Under the pieces are notes generated by a model. That model ran no database searches, was not told the DNA's origin, and saw nothing but the letters and a program-made list of their open reading frames with translations. From contig NZ_VFNP01000002.1 in the NCBI RefSeq assembly GCF_006715635.1, positions 2,418,001 to 2,482,000 on the forward strand: DNA of 64,000 nucleotides, written 5' to 3'. Position numbers and translations under genes: made by a program. Positions 7,786 through 17,800 of the stretch are shown piece by piece. The DNA is from Streptomyces sp. SLBN-118. Lineage in GTDB: Bacteria > Actinomycetota > Actinomycetes > Streptomycetales > Streptomycetaceae. Position 1 is the stretch's first letter; every line of letters starts with the position of its first letter.

Positions 7786-8601
7786 CTAGGCCAACGCCCA
7801 ATCAGGCCGCGGGCCAAAGGCACGTCGGCATCGAGGATGTGAGATCGGCCATTCCGCCGCTTCTTCAACCGTCCGGAGAGTCCTCGCAGCCTTGTCCGGG
7901 TCCTGGTGAGAGGTCCAGCCGCAGTCGAAGCCGTCGAAGACCTCCACCACGCTGAAGCCGGCCTGGCGGGTCCGGTTGAGCGTTCCCGCGTTGTAGGCGA
8001 CGGCCGACTTGGTGAGCGTGGCGGCCTCGGCCCACGCGCGGACCGGAACCCGGGCGCCGTTGCGGTAGATGACATGAGTCAGCTTGTGGCTGGCGGCGAG
8101 CCTGTAGGCCAAGTTCTTCACGGCCTGCTTCGCCGTCTTGTTGCCCGCGGCGAGCAGCGGAACTTCTCGGCGTGCGGCTTCCCTTGCTGCTCGGTAGAAC
8201 TGGTTCGCCATCCGCTCGGCTTCCTGAGAACGGCGCAGGAAGTCTGCGTACGAGTCGGAGGCGAGCAGCTGGAGGGCGTCGCGGTGGAATGTGGTCCAGG
8301 TGAAGGTCACCCCCAGGGCCTCGGCGGCGGCACGTCCGCCTTCCTCGTACAGGTGAGGCAGCTGCCGCTGGACGAATTGCTGGGCCTCCTGGTCGACACG
8401 TCGGCGGAAGGCCCGGATCGCCTGCTTGAACTCCTCCAGCGTCACAAGGGTGTGTGGCGTCCTTGGATTGTCCGCAAACCGGGCAATGACGGCGCGCTGT
8501 TTGTCAGCTAGACGCTGCCACGCTTCCTCGAGTACCGCCGCAACCCGGCGAGCGACCTCGTCCGGGTCGCCAGGCACCAGCGGTGGCCATTCGTACGGCA
8601 T
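7786..8601 (-). CDS. Phage minor capsid protein, MuF / SPP1 gp7-like
   Basis: A 271-aa protein. The long helical N-terminal part ends in the typical C-terminal motif of phage head morphogenesis proteins: CGWTSHQDPDKA, then SHPRCRRAFGPRPD. Such proteins sit at the portal inside the head and may be ejected with DNA. It is the last head gene of the leftward operon, 6 nt after the preceding gene, and looks full length. The usual next genes (head-tail connectors, tail) are absent: the next gene to the left is a HAD hydrolase. Confidence 0.8.
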   Translation of the reverse strand: MPYEWPPLVPGDPDEVARRVAAVLEEAWQRLADKQRAVIARFADNPRTPHTLVTLEEFKQAIRAFRRRVDQEAQQFVQRQLPHLYEEGGRAAAEALGVTFTWTTFHRDALQLLASDSYADFLRRSQEAERMANQFYRAAREAARREVPLLAAGNKTAKQAVKNLAYRLAASHKLTHVIYRNGARVPVRAWAEAATLTKSAVAYNAGTLNRTRQAGFSVVEVFDGFDCGWTSHQDPDKAARTLRTVEEAAEWPISHPRCRRAFGPRPDWALA

Positions 8602-8607
8602 GCCGGT

Positions 8608-8937
8608 CTACCGTGCGCGGCGGGCGGGAAGGAGGGGAGCAGTCACCAGGTCGGCGCCAGCTTCGCCTGCTGCCGAGTCGTCCGGTGCGACCAGCCCGGC
8701 CAGTCCGGCGATCTGGCGTTCCAGGCCGGCGAGGTTGTTGCTCTGGTCGATGGTGACTACGCCGTCGACCGTCATGCGCAGCGGCTCGGCTAGGAGTTTG
8801 GCGCGGCGCTCGGCCAGGACTTCGGCGGCAACGGCGCGGGCTCGGCCGAGGCGCGCGTAGCGGCCCGCGAGTTCCTGCTCACCGGTGGCGGTGCCGAGCT
8901 GCGACCGCAGCCAGGCCAGAAGGCTCGGGTCCATCAT
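8608..8937 (-). CDS. Small phage head-region protein, unknown
   Basis: A 109-aa, mostly helical protein starting MMDPSLLAWLRSQLG, with a GGGAG ribosome binding site before the ATG at 8937. I do not recognise the family. Its place between the capsid-proximal EP-repeat gene and the MuF gene suggests a head completion or connector role, by position only. Confidence 0.6.
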   Translation of the reverse strand: MMDPSLLAWLRSQLGTATGEQELAGRYARLGRARAVAAEVLAERRAKLLAEPLRMTVDGVVTIDQSNNLAGLERQIAGLAGLVAPDDSAAGEAGADLVTAPLLPARRAR

Positions 8938-9010
8938 TGCTCCCGCTGGATGGCCTTGCCCGCCCGCGCCCGGGTGAGGGGCGTGGGCGGGTGAGGTTGG
9001 TCGTCTGCTC

Positions 9011-9324
<314 letters not shown>

Positions 9325-9325
<1 letters not shown>

Positions 9326-10380
9326 CAGATCACCTTCGCCACGATGTGGGCGTCCGGTGTGTGCAGCACCGGCATGCCGACCGCCGCACCCTTGGTCCAG
9401 ATCTGCACCGGGTCATCCTGAGCACCTCGCGTGATGATGATGCCCGGACGGTCCTCCTTTATGATCTCCGGGTTCGTGCCGCGTGAGAGGGCCAGGCCCT
9501 CAGCGGTCACGCCGAAGATGGTCTGTCCCCACTTCGTACGGTCCGGCGGCAGCATGATCCACCGGTCCTCCGGCAGCACCTTCGTCTGCACGCCGTCGAC
9601 TCGCACCTGCCCCTTGTAGAAGGTGACCGGCGGCAGGCCGTAGTTGTCGCGCACCACGTTGATCTGCTGCGGGGTCAGCGTCGCGGTCGGCGTGTTCGAC
9701 GGGTTCACACTGCCGTAGTAGGCCGCCCGGTAGGCGTTGTTGGCAGCCAAGAAGCTGAACGCCTTCCGGCTGGTGAGCACCATGTCCGGGGCCGGAGCGC
9801 CCCGGTCATCGAGGTACTGAATCCACGCCAGCTCGTCCTTGATCGGGTCCGAGGTGGGGTCCGACCACAGCTTGGGCGCGGTCGGCATGTTGCCCGCCGG
9901 CACGCCCCAGTCGACTTCAATCGTCAGCCCGTTCTCCGCGTTCAGGGAGAACTTGCCGTCAGTGAGGACGTCGCCCCAGGCGAGTTCGACGCGAGAACGG
10001 ATGGCCTCGACATGCCGCTCGGTGTCGTCGTACAGCAGCTCGATGAGCCGGTCCTCGTCCGCACCGCGAGACGCCTCCAGCAGGATCTGCTCCTGCTCGC
10101 CGACCAGGAGCTTCTGGCCGAGCGGCGGCAGCATGCCCTCGCGGGTGGTCTGCCACGCCTCGCGGCTGGCGAACGGCACCGAAGCGTCGAACGCCCGGTA
10201 CTTGGCGACGTTGACGTACCGGCCGTTGTCCCGGATGCGCCACTTCACCTCGTCCTGCTCCAGCGTCGGGATGATCCCGCCGTCCTGGGTGAGCAGGTGA
10301 TCCTTCTGCGAGGGGATGGCGCGGGCAAAGGTCGTCAGGTCGTGGGCGCTGACGTTCTTGATCAGGTCCTGGATAGTCAT
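9325..10380 (-). CDS. Phage major capsid protein (lambda gpE-like family)
   Basis: A 351-aa protein starting MTIQDLIKNVSAHDL. Length, neighbours and features such as the RSRVELAWGDVL segment, the PAPDMVLTSRKAF segment and a C-terminal beta-rich region match the HK97-fold major capsid proteins annotated as 'capsid protein E'. The gene for a lambda gpD-type decoration protein lies just upstream, as in lambda-like heads. The ATG at 10380 follows a purine-rich GAGGGG. Confidence 0.85.
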
Positions 10381-10393
10381 CGCTGGCCGCCCC

Positions 10394-10810
10394 TCACACG
10401 AACCGGATCTGAGGTCCGGTCACGGACGGGGCGACCTTGGTGGTGTCGATGCCGCCGGGCACCTTCGCGGCGACGACAACGCCATGCCACAGCAGAGCTG
10501 CGGGGACCTTCGTCGCGGTCGGCGCGAACAGCGTCTCGGCGAAGACGAGACCGGCGAGGGTCTGTCGGCCGTCGGTTGCGGCGGGGTCGAACGAGCCGTA
10601 AAGACCGGACGCGGTGATCTTGCCGACTGGTACGCCGGACATGACCCGGCTGTACGGCTGGGCGGTGTCCGTGGACGCCTGGGTGTGTCCGGCGTTGAGC
10701 TTGGCGACGTCGAGTGTGATGGTCTCGGTGGAGTCGGTGCCGTGCAGTGCCGCGAGCCAGGCGCGGTCAGCGGTGTACGACGTCGACGTGGTGATGGGCT
10801 GCAGTGTCAC
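10394..10810 (-). CDS. Head decoration protein (lambda gpD-like)
   Basis: A 138-aa beta-rich protein starting at a GTG (10810) with GGGAGGA upstream. The alternation of short hydrophobic strands with Gly/Thr/Asp turns, the GKITASGLYGSF segment, and the position directly ahead of the capsid gene match gpD decoration proteins that cap the capsid three-fold axes. Confidence 0.75.
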   Translation of the reverse strand: MTLQPITTSTSYTADRAWLAALHGTDSTETITLDVAKLNAGHTQASTDTAQPYSRVMSGVPVGKITASGLYGSFDPAATDGRQTLAGLVFAETLFAPTATKVPAALLWHGVVVAAKVPGGIDTTKVAPSVTGPQIRFV

Positions 10811-10957
10811 AGCCGTCCTCCCGGTGGACGTGAAGCGAATCGGATTCGCGCACTCACCGAGCGGTGGCGCCGTCCACGGGAGGAGAGAGGGGCGTGGTCC
10901 CCATGTCCGGCCTTCCCGCCGGTGGAGTCATGGCCGAGCATGACGGCGTGAGTGTGG

Positions 10958-11572
10958 TCAGTCGGTGATGAAGCCCCGGCGCCGAGCCATTTCGAGTCCG
11001 GCCGCGCCAGGCTTAGGCGGTACGCCGCCGCGCGACGGCGGTCCGCCGGCGGGAGATCCTCCCGGGGCGGGCGGCGTGGTCTCGCGGGTCTGGCCGAAAA
11101 GCTCCGGTCGCCGTTCCTTCAGCTGCTCGGCCGCCGCGGCGACCGCTTCCTCGTCGGCGTCGCGCTTGTCATCGAGGGCCCTATCGATGAGGAGCACTGC
11201 ATCGGCCAGGTCGTCCCCGGCCGCGCCCAGCCCCGCCAGAGCGGCCCGTCGGCTGGCGGCGCGCTCCCGCGCTGTTGCCTGTGCCTCGCGCGCCTCGGCG
11301 GCCCTCAGCTTCTCGTCAGTGGCCTGTTCTCGTCGCTGGAGCTCCGTCAGCGCGGCCTGCTCGGCGTCACGCCTGGTGGTAACGAACTCGGTCAGGGCCT
11401 CGGAGTCTTCGAAGCCGAGTTCTCCGAGCAGCTTCTTGACGGCCGCGCGTCCGCCCTGCGTCTTCTCACGGGCGAGCAGCCGCGACAGGTCGTCCTGCGT
11501 GACACCACCACTCGGGGTGCCGCTGGCCTCACCGGGCCTGATCGAGTCGTCGTTGGGCGAGGGGCGTGTCAT
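10958..11572 (-). CDS. Phage scaffolding protein
   Basis: About 204 aa, with a long charged helical middle (AAEAREAQATARERAASRRA), a Pro/Gly-rich linker, and a short basic C-terminal end (LEMARRRGFITD) of the kind that contacts capsid protein. These are hallmarks of scaffold proteins, and it sits just before decoration and capsid genes. The start at 11572 (MTRPSPNDD) is preferred; a longer start at 11629 also exists and neither has a strong binding site. The portal gene that normally precedes it is about 18 kb away because cargo lies between. Confidence 0.75.
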   Translation of the reverse strand: MTRPSPNDDSIRPGEASGTPSGGVTQDDLSRLLAREKTQGGRAAVKKLLGELGFEDSEALTEFVTTRRDAEQAALTELQRREQATDEKLRAAEAREAQATARERAASRRAALAGLGAAGDDLADAVLLIDRALDDKRDADEEAVAAAAEQLKERRPELFGQTRETTPPAPGGSPAGGPPSRGGVPPKPGAAGLEMARRRGFITD

Positions 11573-12068
11573 GCGTGAACCATCCACAGGTCTCGGCGCC
11601 CCCGCGCCAGTAATCAGTGTAGCGATCATCCAGACCGGGCCGTTCCCTCATGGGGCAGTTACCCAGCCCGGCAGCTCACATCGCGTGATGCCCTGGACCG
11701 TGGTATCACTCCTCAGGAATGGGAGTTACCGGGTGTACGGTCGTGGCAGCGTGTTCACAAGCGATCCGTCCGCGACGGGCACGAGCACCCCGACCGCGAA
11801 CCATGCCCACCCCGGGACCTGAACTTCACGGTTGAAACGCGCTCTTTGCAGACGACGCCGTGCAGCGGCCCTCAGGCGCCAAGAAGAGGAGCATGCAGCC
11901 GCAACTCCACCGCCTACCGCAGATAGTCATCAGTCGTGTTTGCAGGCGGCTTCCCTGTTTGCCAGGCGATCAGGGAGAAGCGCAAACATACGCAGGCACC
12001 ACGCAATTCAGCGGATCCTTCCGCCTCATGGCGCTGCCCACTTCAATTGTGGACGCATACCACTGGGC
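11573..12068. other. Gap at the left cargo junction
   Basis: No convincing gene in either strand. This is the boundary between phage head genes and the cargo island. I looked for an inverted or direct repeat shared with the other junction (29,864-30,008) and saw none. Confidence 0.5.
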
Positions 12069-12674
12069 TCAGACCTTCACTCCGTAAGTCACCCCAAGCG
12101 CCTCCAGGCGACTCCTCAGCCTACCTATCACGCCCATCAGGTATTCATCTAGATCATCGGGGAACGGTATGCGGTTTTTTGATTGATTCTCTCCCCGTTC
12201 CCACGATATGCGCAGCAGTCTGACGTGTGCGATGAATTTACTCAGAATGTCCGGCGGAGGGAATGATTCATACAGTCCCGCCTTCGATGTCAGTATACTT
12301 TCAATCTCAGAATTGATTTCTAGTATCTGCTCGACGGCCTCCACTTCGGCATGGTCGGCGCCTGACTTGACATCTTCAATGTGATCGACCAGTCGCCACG
12401 GACTGCCATCAGCTTGCTCGTGGGGAAGGATATCGCGCAAACTCTCGCTGGCGCGCCTTCGCATATAAATTGGTCCGTATAGCTCGTTCAGTTGCTGACG
12501 AAGGAAATCTACCTTACGTTGCTTTTCCGCATTTGCAGCTTGAGACTTCGCCGATCGCAAAGACAGTACTGCCGCCGAAATTGCCGCAAAGGCTGCGATT
12601 CCAGCAACAACAAGCGTTACCCACCACTTCGCATTGTTGGCCTCCGCTGCTATCCGCGACAATATGGCCATCAT
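12069..12674 (-). CDS. Membrane-anchored protein, unknown
   Basis: A 201-aa protein with one N-terminal transmembrane helix (about residues 17-40, WWVTLVVAGIAAFAAISAAV) followed by a charged, mostly helical cytoplasmic part. The ATG at 12674 has AGGAGGAG upstream and overlaps the TGA of the methyltransferase gene (ATGA), so the two are coupled. Base composition is clearly lower in G+C than its neighbours, suggesting separate acquisition. No family recognised. Confidence 0.7.
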   Translation of the reverse strand: MMAILSRIAAEANNAKWWVTLVVAGIAAFAAISAAVLSLRSAKSQAANAEKQRKVDFLRQQLNELYGPIYMRRRASESLRDILPHEQADGSPWRLVDHIEDVKSGADHAEVEAVEQILEINSEIESILTSKAGLYESFPPPDILSKFIAHVRLLRISWERGENQSKNRIPFPDDLDEYLMGVIGRLRSRLEALGVTYGVKV

Positions 12675-13462
12675 CGACTCCTCCTGGCGTATACATTCAC
12701 CCAATCGCCGCCGATTGTTCCAACTTCTGTGGTAACGTTCATTATTTCATAACCAGAAGCGTCTAGGGCATTTCTCATGTCTGCCTCTGAATAGCGGTGA
12801 AACCATCGTTCGCCCATATAACGGCACGCCTCCCTCCATTCCCCTGTGCCGTGGCGTACTGTTACGAACAAAGCTCCTCCCGGTTTCAGGACCCGCCAGA
12901 ATTCTGCAAGCGCACGTGCCGCCTGCCCTGCAGACAAGTGAACAAGAGACGCGCATGACCAGACGCCAGAAAAGCTCATACTCCGAAAGGGGAGTGCTCG
13001 AATATCTGATTGAATGAGTGGAGTCGACGGCAAACGAGAATGAGCAATCTTTAGCAGTCCGTAGGACAAGTCACAGCCTACGACTCGGACGCCACTCCGC
13101 ATTAGGGCTTCACAGTCCCGCCCTGCACCGCAACCAGCATCTAGGACCCAACCATTCCGACTTGGCAGTGACTCCAGAAAATACTGCCGGAGTGTCCGCA
13201 AGTCTGCATCCTCGAAACGTGCGGCATAGTGCTCTGATCTCAGGTCGTAGCTTTCAATGGTCTTCCTGAGGCGACTTTCGGCGATCGGTTCTTCCATTAG
13301 GATGAGCCACTTCCCATTGGGGAGAACTGTTTTCGTCAGATCGGCTGATGCGCGCCTCGCAAGCCCATTATCGCCTGCGATCAATTCTGCATAATCGGCG
13401 GCTTGATGGAGGCTTCTCTTAGGTCCTCCTTGCCGACGCCCTAAATAATAGGCTAGACCCAT
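12671..13462 (-). CDS. Class I SAM-dependent methyltransferase
   Basis: About 263 aa. The SAM-binding motif is VLDAGCGAGRD, with a following acidic residue in VVGCDLS and a typical post-motif strand ending in FWRVLKPGGALFVTVR. This resembles small-molecule (UbiE/Methyltransf_11-type) enzymes rather than DNA methylases. The start at 13462 (MGLAYYLG) has AGAGG nearby; a start at about 13297 is possible. It is lower in G+C than the surrounding genes and coupled to the membrane-anchored protein gene. Role in the element is unknown. Confidence 0.75.
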   Translation of the reverse strand: MGLAYYLGRRQGGPKRSLHQAADYAELIAGDNGLARRASADLTKTVLPNGKWLILMEEPIAESRLRKTIESYDLRSEHYAARFEDADLRTLRQYFLESLPSRNGWVLDAGCGAGRDCEALMRSGVRVVGCDLSYGLLKIAHSRLPSTPLIQSDIRALPFRSMSFSGVWSCASLVHLSAGQAARALAEFWRVLKPGGALFVTVRHGTGEWREACRYMGERWFHRYSEADMRNALDASGYEIMNVTTEVGTIGGDWVNVYARRSR

Positions 13463-14013
13463 TGGCCTCTGACCGTCCACTCGCAACCGGTCGGCCCGGG
13501 CGACGTTCGCCGAGTCCGGCGTCGAGGAGCAACCAGCCACGCCACTGTTGCCGACGGCGGTTACCAGGCACCCTCATCCCGCACCGCCGCCGGGCCGTAC
13601 ACATCCCTCCGCCTCCATGACCGCCGTAGCCACGACACGCTTCCGCCTGGCCGAGCCACAGGCCCTTGGACGGCCTCACTCGCCCCTGCCCGTCGGCCAC
13701 TCTTCGCCCTCGGTGCGTGTTGGGAACGTCGTCACGCCGTAGTGGCGCTCCGCACCCAAAAGTCCTGACGCCGAAAATACGGGCGACCACTGACATCGCA
13801 CGCGCGATCCGTAAGGGCCCACGGGGAGAAGGGCATCGGCAACAACGGCGTCACTGTCCTCGCGGATGCCGGTCGCGCACCCGACTGGGTGCGTCCCGAG
13901 CGAGGATTTGCACCGCCAGCGGGCCAATGACGCGATGGCACAGTCAGGAGACGCGGCGGCGGACTCGTGATCCGGCCGTTGAACACCGGCCGGTCCACCC
14001 ATCCACGTCCGCG
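13463..14013. other. Gap between the low-GC pair and sspD
   Basis: About 550 nt without a convincing gene. Open frames exist on both strands but none has a good start, ribosome binding site or recognisable product. It may hold the promoter of the leftward low-GC pair. Confidence 0.45.
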
Positions 14014-14847
14014 TCAGAGATGGCAGACGGAGCAGCCGGCTTCGTCGTCGTCGGAGTCGAGCGCGTCCGAAAGGACTTCCAGGAGGGGCCGGTTGGGCTT
14101 GATGCGCTTGGCCGCGCGCTCAAGGGCTGCCTGATGCTTGGCCTCGATCTCGTCCTTGCGCTCTATGAGCTCTGGGAGCGACTCGCCCTGCGACCAGGTG
14201 TAGTTGCGGCCTTTCATGGCGGTGTGTCGGTATCGGACCTTGTCCTCATACTCCACGGCCTTGGCGTACAGGTCGGGGTGGCGTTCCTTGAGGCCGACCC
14301 ACTCGTGCTTGCGCTGGAAGAAGCAGAAGTAGCATCCCGAGCGAGTGCGCCACTCGTAGTAGCCGGGCAGGCCGATGCCTGCCTCGTCGAGGATGCGCAT
14401 GACGCCTTCCTTATCGATGCCTTCCTCTCGGAAAGGAAAGACGGCATCGATGTTCGGCTTGGTGCTGACGTAGCCGATGCGGTTCTCGTCCGCCCGGATG
14501 GCGACATAGGAGATGACCTTGTCGTCGCCAACCCAGTCTTCCAGGGGCTTGATCTTGAGGTTCTTGGTGCACCAGCGCATCTGAGGGCTGGGCAGGGTGC
14601 CCTGGTAGACCTCCATCCAGTGGTCGAAGTCGCGGTCGGCGTTCAGTCGCACGATGGACTTGCCGAGGGCGGCCTCAAGCCGGTTGAGGTACTCGTACGT
14701 TTCCGGGAGTTCGGCACCGGTGTCGCAGAAGAAGTACTCCATCTCCGGGACTCGGTTGCGCATGTAGACGGCGAGAGCTGAGGAGTCCTTGCCGCCGGAG
14801 ATACCGAGAACGTGCCGGACCTTCTGGGTGTCGGCTCCATCGGTCAT
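14014..14847 (-). CDS. sspD: DNA phosphorothioation ATP-pyrophosphatase SspD (PAPS reductase family)
   Basis: A 277-aa PP-loop protein of the PAPS reductase/DndC family. SGGKDS is at residues 17-22, which binds ATP. Cysteines in WCTK and CYFC and a C-terminal CSVCHL could bind a cluster or relay sulfur. It overlaps sspC by 4 nt and is the last gene of a four-gene leftward operon. In SspABCD systems this enzyme activates the DNA backbone for sulfur insertion on one strand. Assignment rests on the PP-loop plus the neighbouring DUF4007 and large ATPase genes. Confidence 0.85.
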   Translation of the reverse strand: MTDGADTQKVRHVLGISGGKDSSALAVYMRNRVPEMEYFFCDTGAELPETYEYLNRLEAALGKSIVRLNADRDFDHWMEVYQGTLPSPQMRWCTKNLKIKPLEDWVGDDKVISYVAIRADENRIGYVSTKPNIDAVFPFREEGIDKEGVMRILDEAGIGLPGYYEWRTRSGCYFCFFQRKHEWVGLKERHPDLYAKAVEYEDKVRYRHTAMKGRNYTWSQGESLPELIERKDEIEAKHQAALERAAKRIKPNRPLLEVLSDALDSDDDEAGCSVCHL

Positions 14848-17800
14848 CCCTGTGCCTTCCTTTCACTCGCCGCTGTCGCGGCATCGGTCACGCGCTGGGC
14901 GAGGGCCGCGAGCAGGATCCTCGCTCCGTCCGGCCCGAGAGCCTTCTCGGCCTGCTTCAGGACGTCGGCCGCGAGGCTGCTTGCCTCGCTGCGGGCCTGT
15001 TCCGGCACGTAGATCAGGGTGCGTTGTTCCACGCCGGCGCTGTCAGTCAAGGTCAACAACTGAGCGTCGAGTTTCTCTTCCCGGCCGCGAACCTCCTTCC
15101 CGGCGTGGTGCAGGTGCCCGACTCGGTCAAGGGCCGCAGCCATCGACCGGGCCTTCTGCGGGAAGACCTCGGCTTCGTGGTCGTCCCAGTCACCGAGGGC
15201 GGAGTTGGTCAGGCGCACGACGATGGGCTCGAGCCAGTCGTCGTCCTCAAGGCTGTCACTGAGGACGAAGTCGACAAAGCCGCGTAGTTCCGGAGTCAGC
15301 ACCGCGCCGGCGAAGCCGCGCAGCCGGGCAGCGAGCTGTGCGCGCAGTTCTGGCAGTTCGGCCGGCAGGCGGAACTCCTGTGCGAGGACGCTGATTACTT
15401 CGGCCCGCAGCTTGCTGTCGATGGCCACGAGTTCGTCGGCCGCCGCGGTGAGACGTTCAACGTGGATGTTCGCCGCTTCCGCATTGGCGCGGGTGCGGGC
15501 CGGGATCTCGGGCAAGCCGAGCGCCTTCGGCAGCGCATGGAAGATCAGATCGTCGGGATCCAGGGCTCCGACGATCGTGGTGCGTACGGTGCGGGCGTCG
15601 GCGGAGATGTTCTTGGTGGTGCGGGCATACTTGTGCAGGTCGGCCACACGCACGATCAGGGCGCTGGCTACGGAGAGGAGGTCGGGGTTGCGCAGGGCCT
15701 TGGAGCGCGGTGCCTCCACGCCGAGCGAGACCATCAGCTTCTTGATGATGCTGCCGCGCTGCCCGTCTCCGGCCGGCGTGTACTTCACCGAGAAGCGTGC
15801 CGGGCCCTTGACGAGTCGCTCGACCACGTCGATGGTCAGCCGGGGCAGGTAGGTGCCTTCCTCGAACAGGGCGATGTCGTGGCGGCGGATGACCAGGGCG
15901 GGGATCAGGAAGACCGGGACCACGCCGGCCTTGAGACCGAACGGCGGGCTCATCAGGACACGGATGACCTCCTCGATACTGACCCGCTCGGTGGCACTGG
16001 TCAGGACCTCGTTGAGGGCGTTCCAGGCGGGCTGGGCGTGCTCGTGGCCCTCGCCGGGCGGGGAGAAGCCGTACGGGAGCAGGCTCTCTTGCTGGCTCTC
16101 GGCCTGAGCCACCCCGTTCTCGCGGTGCAGGCCGAGGTAGGCCAGAACGCCGCTGTACATGGCACGTTCGGCCTTGTAACCGCCGCCAAAGCCAAGGTTC
16201 TCCTCCCCCGAGGAGGAGAGCATGGCCGTCAGCAGTATGCCGCGCGCCTGAGCGGCCTGGCTGGTGAGGACGTGCCGACCGAGCATCTCGTTGCGGATGT
16301 GCGGGGTGTGCGGGTACACCGACTCGCAGGCGAGGGAGACCAGGCCGCTCAGGCTGCGGGCCGTCAGGCCGGAGGCGGCGGGTTCTTCGCCGGGGGCGAT
16401 CCCGGTGTGCCACAGGCTCCAGGACGCTTCGGAGGACGGCGGGTAGAAGGCGTACTGCAGCAGCTCCAGCAGCTCGGCCTCGGCCTGCACGAGCCGCTCG
16501 ATGACTTCCCGCCGGGCGACGTGGTCGATGTCCTGCTGGTTGCTGAGTTCCTTCAGCGCAACGAGGTAGGTGGCCGTGGTCAGCACCACGTCGGGGTGGG
16601 GGGTGGTGCCGATGAGCACCGGCAGGGGCGAGTGGACATCGGGCCGGTCAGCGTCGGTACCGAGGTGAAAGACAACAAGGCCGTCAGCAGGCTCCTTCAG
16701 CTCGTCCGGGGCGGCGACAGACTTGGTCTCCGGGCCGCTGACCGCGGTGTAGAACACGCGCATCATGCCGGTGACCTGGCTGTGGCGGCCCGCCACGAAT
16801 GCCTGCGGGACGAGGCTGCCGAGCCGGTTGATGACCGAGGCGTCATCGAAGCGGCTGATAATTTCCTTGAGCCGGCCGTCGATGTCGACGTCCGTGCCCT
16901 GCCAGACCCGGTATTCACCGCTGAACTCACGGTGGACCACAAAGCCCCGACGGACAAGGTCGGCGAGCCGCTCTTCGAGAGCCTGGAAGGCATCGGAGTC
17001 AGCGACGTCCGTGGGGTCGTGAAGCGCGAAGTGAATCATCGGCGCGGTGGCGCTGAGCGCCCCGTCGGAATCGATCAGGTTGAGGACACCGATGGTCTTC
17101 AGCACGTCCTGGTCGGCATCCGGGAGACCGTTGGCATCCCGGATGCGCGAGTCGACCTCGATCCACCGGCTCGCGTTGGCGGAGGCGAGCAAGGTCGTGC
17201 GCCCGGAGTTGAGGAAGTAGTCGTACAGCTGCGGCAGTCGCACCGTGCTGGCGTGCTCCGCCTTCTGGGTGCTGTGCCGAGACAGCGAGTGGCGGATGGT
17301 GTTGGGCTCCCCGCTGTTGAGGAAGCCCGACAGGCTGCGGTCGTGCTGGCCGATCTGAGCGGCAAGAATCGGCGCGGCCAACGCCGTGATCGGGTGCAGC
17401 GGGTAGAGGTCCGCGAAGTGGTCGGGGCCGAGTTCAGCCAGAACGCCGAGCCCGTGCTGCGTCCAGATGTCCGCGGATGCCTCGGCTGACGCGGTGATGA
17501 GAGCCTGCCCCGCCGAGTTGACGGCCGAGCGGTCGAGGCGGCGGCGCAGCAGGTGCAGGGAATCGCCGTGGTGGGGGACGAAGGTGATGTCTTCGAAACG
17601 CCCCTGGATCTTGGCCCATTCGCGGGTCTTGAGTTCGCTGGACCGTGAGGCGTAGTCCATGAACGACAGGTGCTGCAAGGTCATCAGGTAGACGGGCAGC
17701 CCGTTGGGGCCAGCCGCCCTCTCGGCGAGTTCCTGCAGCAGGAACAGGTCATGCTGGGCGTCGGCGAACTCGTTGTGACCGGCGAGGTGTTCCAGCGTCT

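Noticed and set aside
15462..17489. 675-codon plus-strand frame opposite sspC
   Set aside because: Antisense shadow of sspC, Gly/Val/Glu-rich with no domain.
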